This document shows positions 1-5,226 of a stretch of 5,226 nucleotides of DNA, piece after piece; positions within the stretch are counted from its first letter, which is position 1, and each line of letters starts with the position of its first letter. Both the position numbers and the translations under genes were made by a program. The DNA comes from Candidatus Uhrbacteria bacterium (GTDB lineage: Bacteria; Patescibacteriota; Patescibacteriia; JACQRZ01), in assembly GCA_016206235.1 (NCBI GenBank), contig JACQRZ010000035.1, positions 1-5,226 on the forward strand. The letters run 5' to 3'. The notes under the pieces are model-generated. The model was given only the letters and a program-made list of their open reading frames with translations, searched no databases and had not been told where the DNA came from.

Positions 1-4
1 CAAA

Positions 5-20
5 TAAAAAAATTTTTTTA
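5..20. terminator. AT-only palindrome after the surface operon, weak terminator candidate
   Basis: A perfect 16-base palindrome of seven A and seven T flanked by T and A lies downstream of the large gene. It gives a U-run in either direction but has no GC stem, so termination efficiency is doubtful. The window edge hides any better hairpin. Confidence 0.2.
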
Positions 21-29
21 AGTATATCA
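21..29 (-). promoter_or_regulatory. Possible extended -10 promoter for a gene beyond the left edge
   Basis: The minus strand reads TGATATACT, the same nine bases as the promoter at 3768-3776. It begins 8 bases after the stop codon of the large surface gene and points out of the window. The region is AT-rich and the downstream gene is not visible, so this may be chance. Confidence 0.25.
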
Positions 30-36
30 TAGAATA

Positions 37-3006
37 TTAAGGAGATGTGAGTGTTCTTGCAATCCACTGAGTTGCTGTATATCCGATAACTCGTATTCCA
101 TACCACTGGGTACTCACTGATACCGATGTGCCGCCATTAACCTGATCACTTCCAGCACGCTGAACAGTAACCGATGTGCTTCCTCCATCAGCTTTGTAGA
201 CCTCATACATGCGTCCGATTGTTGAGCTCGATGCGGCCGGAAGTGTAATGGTGGTACTCGTTGAGCTATTTACAAAAACAGTGTTGTCAAAATCAGTTAG
301 CGTGTAGCTTGCTGAAGTGACCGTTTTTGTTTGAGCGGTAAGTGGTCCGTTGATGAATAAGTTGCCGTTGACGGTAGCGCCTCGTTGCGTTGTAGCAATT
401 GCATTTTCAAGCGTACGAACATAGAGATTTGCGCTTGATGCTTGCTCAAGTTGCGCGCCCCAAGCAATAACTGTTCCGGTTGAGCCATTTCCTGGCAGTA
501 TGACAGCGCTGATGTTTGACGGTGTTCCCGTAAAATTTTGTGTGACAGAAAAACGCTGCCATGTAGTTGTTACCGTGACGGCGCTGACAGTTCCGGTTGT
601 TGGAGTTGCGTCGGTCGAATCAATGCGAAGACCTGTTGTAACTGTGCCTGATGACGTTTTCATCCAAACCGAGAACGTGTAGTTACCGTTTGTTGTTGTT
701 GTATATGTTTGTTTTATATTTGAGCTGCCAGTGCCTTCAAGGGTATCGGCAATCGTTCTTCCGTCGGGGCCTGCTGTTGAGTCAGTAGTGACAGTAACGC
801 TCGATGTCACCCATGCTGAGTTATTAAATTCTTCAGAATATGTTAAGAGATTTTGATATGTACCAAATCCTCCTGAAGGCGTATTGATGTATCCCTGAGT
901 GAGCCCGAACGATCCATTCATAATCGTCAATTTTTCAAACGGTGCTGTTGTACCAATACCAATACTACCATTCTCAAAAATAGCAGCATAATTGTTTGTT
1001 GCACCTGTTGCAGAGAAATATCCGCCGACATTTGTTGTCGCTGCCCCAGTGAGTGATGTGTAAATGCCATAATTTGTTCCCGATGTTGCCGAATGCGCGA
1101 TATTGATGCCACGATCGTTTGCTGTCGACGTCACGATATCAAGTCGATATGACGGTGATGAGGAACCTATGCCCACATATCCGTTTTGATCGATTCTCAG
1201 TCGCTCACTAAGCGTACCCGTGCTATTTGTATAAAATACAAGATGCCCATTATTTGTATCAGCACTTGATGTGCCGCCAATTGCTCCAGCATTGATTTGC
1301 CCCGGTGTCGATCGCTGAATATCAAAGAGCACAAAAGCACCGTTATTAACCGTTGTGTCGCTATTACGAATTTTTATACTGTTAGCCGTAGTTACGGTAG
1401 ATGTCGCACTTGACGAAAAGACGATTTCAAGCGGTGTTGCTGGTGCCGTCGTTCCGATGCCGACATTGCCTCCTGCAAAAATTGCTGCATAGTTTGTATC
1501 TGCCAAAGTCGGACTTTCCACATAGAGACCGTAATTTGTTGAAGTACCGGTCGTATCCATCGTGCCATTTGCGATATAGAGACCGTAGCTATTGATGGTG
1601 CCACTTGTGCCCACCACCCCAGCTGCTTTAAAATATCCGCCATAGACATTAGTCGTTCCTCCCGTTGATGCAGCCGTCGATGCGGGCTGACTACGAATGC
1701 CATAGATATTTCGAGTGCCCGTCGTAATAATTCCTGTCGTTGCTGCTGCCATGTCAAAACCAATAAGCGTATCGGCTGTTGTTGATGATGTTGAGAGTGT
1801 TGTGTAATAGCCAATACCGACTTTAGCAGCATTTCCGGTGTATGTCAGCGATCCATAGTTGAGATAATTCGTATTTCCTGAGGAAGTTGAATCTGTTCCT
1901 GCCATGGAGATGCCATATGCAGTAACTGCAGCACCGCTAAAGTCAGGCACAAGATTGATGAGCTCTCCACCCGAACCAACATCAGAGGTAATGGAAAGTG
2001 CGCTTCCCGTAATGCCCGTTGATGTCGGTCCTGTAAATGTAATACCAGTTCCTGAAGTAAGTGCCGACGCAGAGATACTGAGAGCTGTGCCGCTGGTGAG
2101 CGAATTTGCTGTCAGTGTCAGGGCGGTGGTAGCAGCGTCTGTGAAGGTAAGTGATTGCGTAGATGTTCCAGGGCTTAAGAGAAGAACACCCGTTGAGTCA
2201 ACGCCATCAAGCAAGTCGCTATTGTATGAGAAGAGAACGCCACCAAGCTGTTTGCGTGGAGATAGTGTTTCACATGATGTTGCTGCTGCTGATGTACAAA
2301 CGCGCACTTGCAGATAGTATGCTGTATTTGCTGTGTTGAAATTTTCAGCCATCTGCGGATTGACATTCGCCGTTCCATCGCCAAGTACAACGTTAAAAAG
2401 ACCGCGTGAAACTGTTGTCGTGATCGCCTCAAGATCCGAGCCATCACACGCACCCGTTCCACCTACTTCAGTTCGCCACTTACAGGTTCCACTTGTTAAG
2501 GCGTCATAAATTTCAAATGCGAGATAATAGGTGCCGTCGGCTTTTGGTACGTAGTTCTGATCCATGAGTCGGCCTTGATATGGAATGGGAAGTTTAGATC
2601 GAGTCGCAGCGCCTTGGCTCGTCATATAGACGCCAACAGATCCAACTAAAATGAGAATGACTAAGAGTTCAGTGAAATAGTATCTCCGTAAAGGAGAAAG
2701 TTTGTTGCCAATTCGATACTCAAGAAGATGTGAAAGTAGTTTTTGAACTCGTAATATTTTGCGTTTTACTTTTGCCGAAAAAGTGCCCTCTCTGTCGATC
2801 GAGACATAATGCAATCCAAACACGCGGCCGCTTTGCATGTAGATATAGCGATGCGGTTTGAGAATCCCCTTTTGTTTTTGAAGGAAATTTTTACTCTGCT
2901 TTGCGGGAATTGATACGAGTGCAGCAATGGTTTTGATGACGACAAAAGCAATGCGAGACCCGAATTGTCGCAAATGCTTTATGCAATTGTCTATCCCTGA
3001 AATCAT
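37..3006 (-). CDS. Large membrane-anchored, fibre-like surface protein
   Basis: Encodes a 989-residue protein, probably displayed on the cell surface; no enzymatic motif is visible. Residues 1-107 are basic and probably cytoplasmic. Residues 109-128 form one strong transmembrane segment (FTELLVILILVGSVGVYM), giving an N-in, C-out anchor. Residues 140-265 hold the IPYQGRL motif and a small beta-rich domain ending in SYNSDLLDG. Residues 280-500 are Ser/Thr/Gly-rich repeats with recurrent NYGLY-type strands. Three fibre motifs of VGIGTTAP type lie near 515, 611 and 682. Residues 717-866 (LLTYSEEFNNSAW through WGAQLEQ) resemble carbohydrate-binding or phage head-spike/tail-fibre modules. Residues 893-989 resemble C-terminal beta caps with a TITLPAAS motif. 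The ATG follows the stop of the upstream gene by 6 bases and has no good Shine-Dalgarno, so translational coupling is likely. It ends with TAA. The architecture suggests an adhesin or surface fibre; this is inference from motifs. Confidence 0.92.
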   Translation of the reverse strand: MISGIDNCIKHLRQFGSRIAFVVIKTIAALVSIPAKQSKNFLQKQKGILKPHRYIYMQSGRVFGLHYVSIDREGTFSAKVKRKILRVQKLLSHLLEYRIGNKLSPLRRYYFTELLVILILVGSVGVYMTSQGAATRSKLPIPYQGRLMDQNYVPKADGTYYLAFEIYDALTSGTCKWRTEVGGTGACDGSDLEAITTTVSRGLFNVVLGDGTANVNPQMAENFNTANTAYYLQVRVCTSAAATSCETLSPRKQLGGVLFSYNSDLLDGVDSTGVLLLSPGTSTQSLTFTDAATTALTLTANSLTSGTALSISASALTSGTGITFTGPTSTGITGSALSITSDVGSGGELINLVPDFSGAAVTAYGISMAGTDSTSSGNTNYLNYGSLTYTGNAAKVGIGYYTTLSTSSTTADTLIGFDMAAATTGIITTGTRNIYGIRSQPASTAASTGGTTNVYGGYFKAAGVVGTSGTINSYGLYIANGTMDTTGTSTNYGLYVESPTLADTNYAAIFAGGNVGIGTTAPATPLEIVFSSSATSTVTTANSIKIRNSDTTVNNGAFVLFDIQRSTPGQINAGAIGGTSSADTNNGHLVFYTNSTGTLSERLRIDQNGYVGIGSSSPSYRLDIVTSTANDRGINIAHSATSGTNYGIYTSLTGAATTNVGGYFSATGATNNYAAIFENGSIGIGTTAPFEKLTIMNGSFGLTQGYINTPSGGFGTYQNLLTYSEEFNNSAWVTSSVTVTTDSTAGPDGRTIADTLEGTGSSNIKQTYTTTTNGNYTFSVWMKTSSGTVTTGLRIDSTDATPTTGTVSAVTVTTTWQRFSVTQNFTGTPSNISAVILPGNGSTGTVIAWGAQLEQASSANLYVRTLENAIATTQRGATVNGNLFINGPLTAQTKTVTSASYTLTDFDNTVFVNSSTSTTITLPAASSSTIGRMYEVYKADGGSTSVTVQRAGSDQVNGGTSVSVSTQWYGIRVIGYTATQWIARTLTSP
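409..858 (-). other. Spike/fibre-like beta-sandwich module within the surface protein
   Basis: Residues 717-866 begin with NLLTYSEEFNNSAW and include PDGRTIADTLEG, YTFSVWMKTSSG, TTTWQRFSVTQNF and IAWGAQLEQASS. This order of motifs matches, from memory, a module common in phage head-spike and tail-fibre proteins and related to carbohydrate-binding jelly rolls. In such modules the WGAQLE motif marks the last strands. A glycan-binding role is inferred and no ligand can be read from the sequence. Confidence 0.6.
922..993 (-). repeat. Fibre repeat copy 2 (NYAAIF...IGIGTTAP)
   Basis: Residues 672-695 contain NYAAIFENG, IGIGTTAP and FEKLTI. This copy closely matches the one at residues 505-528, which is evidence of internal duplication of a unit near 24 residues. 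It immediately precedes the spike-like module. Confidence 0.75.
1135..1194 (-). repeat. Fibre repeat, diverged copy (GYVGIGSSSP)
   Basis: Residues 605-624 read IDQNG, YVGIGSSSP and YRLDI. They follow ERLR, a motif order (LRIDxxGxVGIGxxxP) common in tail-fibre-like proteins. The NYAAIF element found in the other two copies is absent here. Confidence 0.7.
1423..1494 (-). repeat. Fibre repeat copy 1 (NYAAIF...VGIGTTAP)
   Basis: Residues 505-528 contain NYAAIF, then GGNVGIGTTAP and a short hydrophobic strand. A close copy lies at residues 672-695 of the same protein, and a more diverged one at 605-624. The motif is typical of trimeric fibre shafts and of many Patescibacteria surface proteins. 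Confidence 0.75.
2620..2682 (-). other. Transmembrane anchor of the fibre-like protein
   Basis: Codons for about residues 109-129 encode an uninterrupted hydrophobic stretch. It is preceded by a basic segment (LRR, and KVKRKI about 25 residues earlier) and followed by a polar Ser/Thr-rich ectodomain. By the positive-inside rule the N-terminus stays in the cytoplasm and the rest of the protein is exported. There is no cleavage site of clear AxA type right after it, so an uncleaved signal anchor is more likely than a signal peptide. Confidence 0.75.
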
Positions 3007-3012
3007 ATTTAC

Positions 3013-3750
3013 TTAAAATGTCCCCGTCGTAATAAGTGTAATAGTTTGGCTATAGTTGCCTGCAGGTGTTGTAGTCGCTCGCGCCGCTTTAAGCGTAAAT
3101 GTTGTGGTGCTGTTTGCAGGTAGTGTGTTTGATGCGTATATTTTTGCCACTGTTGTACACGTGCTCGCACTGCTATAAGGTATACATGTATCGGAGGAGT
3201 TGTACTGGCCATCGCTTCCCGAAGTGGTGAAACCATACTCACCATCGCCGGCAGTTATACCACCATCAGTATTTATCATTTCGCCCCCCTTTGATGTTCG
3301 AAATGCTCCATCAGCAATAACCGTAGAAGAATAACCAGTCGAAGCGTTTGTTTTAACTGTTGTTGTGATACTACTACTTGCAACGCTTGCAGTTGAAAGA
3401 GTTCCGAGAGCAATACTGCTTGCAGAAAGAGTAAGCGAAATATGGGGAATGTCTTTCATTGTTTGGAATCCGTCGTCAATAGCATATGAACTGCTTAACA
3501 TGGTAGGTATAGTAGTAGGCGATGTACTTGTGGTGCTTACCGTTTCACACACACTATCAAAAAGGGCGTACGATGATGTCGCCGATGTGTTGCCACCGCA
3601 ATTGACGCTGCTCGATTGAATAATATAGCTCGTTGAACTCATGCTCTGCGCAAAAAGAATTGATTTTTGATTGAAATTAAAGAATATCAGGGCAAACACA
3701 AATATCGCCCCTAGAAGGCGTTTCCATCGAGTTGATGCGATATTTATCAT
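3013..3750 (-). CDS. Secreted Ser/Thr-rich protein with signal peptide
   Basis: Encodes a 245-residue exported protein of unknown function. The frame is open back to an ATG at 3786, but the ATG at 3750 is preferred. From there the N-terminus is a classic signal peptide: basic TRWKR, a hydrophobic core GAIFVFALIFF, and a likely cleavage after AQS at residue 36. The promoter at 3768-3776 also lies inside the longer version. The mature part starts with a module SYIIQSSSVNCGG...SYALFDSVCE...SSYAIDDGFQTM (residues 41-98), which I recognise as a recurring Parcubacteria type. A beta-sandwich-like Ser/Thr-rich domain follows and ends in PAGNYSQTITL. Cysteines at 51, 68, 189 and 198 could form two local disulfides. 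It is the first gene of a probable two-gene operon with the large surface protein, 6 bases apart. It may be a cell-surface or secreted structural protein. Confidence 0.85.
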   Translation of the reverse strand: MINIASTRWKRLLGAIFVFALIFFNFNQKSILFAQSMSSTSYIIQSSSVNCGGNTSATSSYALFDSVCETVSTTSTSPTTIPTMLSSSYAIDDGFQTMKDIPHISLTLSASSIALGTLSTASVASSSITTTVKTNASTGYSSTVIADGAFRTSKGGEMINTDGGITAGDGEYGFTTSGSDGQYNSSDTCIPYSSASTCTTVAKIYASNTLPANSTTTFTLKAARATTTPAGNYSQTITLITTGTF

Positions 3751-3767
3751 AAAATCAACCCATTTAC

Positions 3768-3776
3768 AGTATATCA
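3768..3776 (-). promoter_or_regulatory. Extended -10 promoter for the two-gene surface operon
   Basis: On the minus strand the sequence reads TGATATACT, a TGN extended -10 with a TATACT hexamer (5 of 6 consensus). No good -35 is seen, which is normal for extended -10 promoters. The predicted start near 3761 leaves only about 11 bases before the ATG at 3750. The mRNA would have a very short leader with no real Shine-Dalgarno. Confidence 0.5.
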
Positions 3777-3825
3777 TTTCTCTCATGACTTTGCATTAAT
3801 CTATAGAAGACAGCTCTAAGCATCA

Positions 3826-3861
3826 AAAAAAGCGATATTTATAAGAAAATATCGCTTTTTT
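3826..3861. terminator. Bidirectional intrinsic terminator
   Basis: A perfect 15-bp stem (3826-3840 with 3847-3861) has the core GCGATATTT/AAATATCGC, a 6-base loop ATAAGA, and A-runs and T-runs on its flanks. It therefore has the form of an intrinsic terminator on both strands. It lies between the start of the minus-strand surface operon and the plus-strand tRNA gene, so no recognised gene ends at it. It could insulate the operon promoter from minus-strand transcription arriving from the right, or end an unrecognised short transcript. Confidence 0.8.
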
Positions 3862-4052
3862 ACGTTGTCTTTCCGAATAGCTTTGCGGTAGTTTTGATAC
3901 TTTTCCTCATAATTGAAAGGAAAATGTGAATAAGTTCGGCATGAGTATATCGTATAAATTAAGTCTGATCAGCCGTCGTATTCATTATAATCATAAGAAT
4001 AATTGCCTCTTTATCGTTTTTATGATACTCTGGATGTCACTTGCCGATGTTT
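3862..4052. other. Non-coding spacer upstream of tRNA-Leu
   Basis: AT-rich spacer with no convincing gene. A plus-strand frame starting at a GTG at 3926 has an AAAGG upstream but runs through the tRNA gene, so it is not credible. A 16-codon minus-strand frame (3860-3910, MRKSIKTTAKLFGKTT) ends against the terminator but lacks a ribosome binding site. The spacer probably holds the tRNA promoter. Confidence 0.5.
3986..3991 (+). promoter_or_regulatory. Candidate -10 element for tRNA-Leu
   Basis: A perfect TATAAT lies 61 bases before the tRNA 5' end, which would give a leader of about 55 bases. No good -35 is found at 16-18 bases upstream. An alternative is TTGCCT (4003-4008) with GATACT (4024-4029) at a short 15-base spacing. 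Neither is decisive. Confidence 0.3.
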
Positions 4053-4139
4053 GCGGGTGTAGCCGAACTGGTATAGGCGCATGGCTTAGAACCATGTGGG
4101 AGAAATCCCGTGGAGGTTCGAATCCTCTCACCCGCACCA
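4053..4139 (+). tRNA. tRNA-Leu, anticodon UAG
   Basis: A complete 87-base class II tRNA. The acceptor stem GCGGGTG (4053-4059) pairs with CACCCGC (4129-4135), followed by discriminator A and an encoded CCA (4137-4139). The D arm has GCC/GGC with GG in the loop. The anticodon stem CATGG/CCATG (4080-4084, 4092-4096) encloses the loop CTTAGAA, giving anticodon TAG at 4087-4089, which reads CUN leucine codons. The long variable arm has a GGG/CCC stem (4098-4100, 4107-4109), as expected for leucine. The T arm GGAGG/CCTCT encloses TTCGAAT. A87-type discriminator A fits leucine identity. No clear terminator follows, so co-transcription towards the 23S leader is possible. Confidence 0.97.
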
Positions 4140-4207
4140 AAAAATGCTTATCCACATGTTTCTTTCAGATCACTCGTTTTTCTTAAAAATAGAGGCTTAC
4201 TTGGCAC

Positions 4208-4235
4208 TTGACAGAGTCCTGCGAAAGGGTATAAT
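4208..4235 (+). promoter_or_regulatory. Consensus sigma70-type promoter upstream of the 23S rRNA gene
   Basis: TTGACA (4208-4213) and TATAAT (4230-4235) both match consensus exactly, with a 16-base spacer. Predicted transcription starts near 4242, about 335 bases before the 23S 5' end. This is the strongest promoter in the window and fits a stable RNA gene. An intrinsic-terminator-like hairpin lies between it and the 23S gene. Confidence 0.75.
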
Positions 4236-4360
4236 GGCCAGTGCGTCTTAAGAAGAGACGTTGTGTAAAGCTAATAGTTGACACATTAAACCTCTTTCAT
4301 GATACAAACACAATCATTCAACCGATGTACTTCATAAAAGGGGCCTAAAAATCAACAGAG

Positions 4361-4386
4361 AAGGCCGCTTTGAAGCGGTTTTTTGT
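4361..4386 (+). terminator. Intrinsic-terminator-like hairpin inside the 23S leader
   Basis: CCGCTT (4365-4370) pairs with AAGCGG (4373-4378). The stem can be extended by G-U and A-U pairs at its base, and a run of six T (4379-4384) follows. It would end a transcript of about 145 bases from the promoter at 4208. It is either an attenuator for the rRNA transcript or the end of a separate small RNA gene. Confidence 0.6.
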
Positions 4387-4392
4387 TTGTTC

Positions 4393-4438
4393 GGAGATGA
4401 GGTAGTGGAAGTTTTTGAAAAAGACTTTCGCTATCTCC
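4393..4438 (+). other. Long bulged leader hairpin with boxA-like loop
   Basis: GGAGA (4393-4397) pairs with TCTCC (4434-4438). After a 5-base bulge, ten further pairs, some of them G-U, join 4403-4412 to 4424-4433. The apical part reads GTTTTTGAAAA, close to the GTTCTTTGAAAA core of Bacillus-type rRNA boxA antiterminator sites. A role in antitermination or RNase III processing is inferred. Confidence 0.4.
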
Positions 4439-4466
4439 TCTCGAGGACCCCGAGTGTATCGAAGGG
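4437..4466. repeat. REP-like palindromic element
   Basis: CCTCTCGA (4437-4444) pairs with TCGAAGGG (4459-4466) with a single mismatch. Inside lies CTCG/CGAG (4440-4443, 4451-4454), an alternative smaller hairpin. The pattern, with CCTTCGATACACTCGGGG on the other strand, resembles dispersed repetitive extragenic palindromes. Only one copy is visible here. Confidence 0.35.
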
Positions 4467-4576
4467 TAGTTGATTGGAGTAGAACATTGACAATTGAAGC
4501 GCAATAGTAAAGTAAAGAGTATCTCGTAACATCAACGAAAAAAATACAACCAAATCATTGTAAAAGCATTGATTAT

Positions 4577-5226
<650 letters not shown>

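Larger units (their letters stand above)
4140..4576 (+). other. Non-coding tRNA-23S spacer and 23S leader
   Basis: No protein gene is supported in this stretch. Besides the promoter, terminator-like hairpin, long hairpin and palindrome listed separately, it has a small hairpin CGTCT/AGACG (4244-4248, 4256-4260) near the predicted RNA 5' end. It also has an imperfect hairpin ATCATTG/CATTGAT just before the 23S 5' end. No 16S sequence or second tRNA is present. Confidence 0.7.

Noticed and set aside
922..1494. Repeated segments considered as CRISPR or DNA-level tandem repeats
   Set aside because: The similarity is at protein level, within one reading frame and with diverged DNA; there is no regular spacer pattern.
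1392..1832. Minus-strand 146-codon frame inside the large surface gene
   Set aside because: It lies in another frame of the repetitive Ser/Thr-rich gene and is rich in Gln/His/Arg, typical of a shifted Ser/Thr repeat reading. It lies wholly within the larger gene.
1904..2317. Plus-strand 137-codon frame opposite the large surface gene
   Set aside because: It is the antisense shadow of the repeat region, with Val/Pro/Ser-rich composition and no domain.
2683..2697. TCTCC/GGAGA hairpin inside the large gene
   Set aside because: It has only five base pairs with a 5-base loop inside coding sequence and no T-run; it is probably chance.
3751..3786. Upstream ATG codons (3786 and 3777) as the start of the secreted protein
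   Set aside because: They would add 9-12 polar residues before the signal peptide and overlap the predicted promoter; no well-spaced ribosome binding site supports them.
3926..4186. Plus-strand frame of 86 codons with a GTG start and AAAGG upstream
   Set aside because: It reads straight through the complete tRNA-Leu gene in the same direction, so the coding potential is accidental.
4278..4306. Second TTGACA (4278-4283) with GATACA 17 bases downstream as a tandem rRNA promoter
   Set aside because: The -35 is perfect but the -10 matches only 3 of 6 bases, so it is too weak to call beside the consensus promoter at 4208.
4487..4515. TTGACA (4487-4492) just upstream of 23S as a terminator-free promoter
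   Set aside because: No acceptable -10 lies 15-19 bases downstream; the sequence there is AAGTAA-like.

Overview
This window looks like part of a Candidate Phyla Radiation (Patescibacteria) genome, most likely from the Parcubacteria/Paceibacteria side. I infer this from protein style, not from a search. The large surface protein carries a YQGRL motif and repeated VGIGTTAP-type fibre motifs. The smaller secreted protein has an SYxIQSSSVNxGG module followed by a Ser/Thr-rich beta-sandwich-like region. Both are proteins I associate with that group. Both genes stop at TAA and nothing suggests a recoded stop.

Layout, left to right: (1) 37-3006, minus strand: a 989-residue Ser/Thr-rich, membrane-anchored, fibre-like surface protein. 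(2) 3013-3750 (open to 3786), minus strand: a smaller protein with a signal peptide. It lies just upstream of the large gene with a 6-base gap, so the two form a probable operon driven by an extended -10 promoter at 3768-3776. (3) 3787-4052: non-coding, with a strong bidirectional terminator hairpin at 3826-3861. (4) 4053-4139, plus strand: tRNA-Leu(UAG) with an encoded CCA. (5) 4140-4576: non-coding leader region. It holds a perfect-consensus promoter (TTGACA-N16-TATAAT), an intrinsic-terminator-like hairpin, a long bulged hairpin with a boxA-like loop and a REP-like palindrome. (6) 4577-5226: the 5' end of a 23S rRNA gene, which runs off the window.

The most notable points are these. The 23S gene has no 16S gene anywhere upstream in the window; only minus-strand protein genes and a tRNA precede it. 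A terminator-like hairpin lies between the strong promoter and the 23S gene, and a competing upstream pairing is visible. A variable region near the 23S 5' end is considerably longer than in E. coli or B. subtilis as I remember them. The two secreted or anchored proteins are probably co-expressed cell-surface components. Attachment to a partner cell is an attractive role, but the sequence does not prove it. I see no CRISPR array, insertion sequence or defence system.
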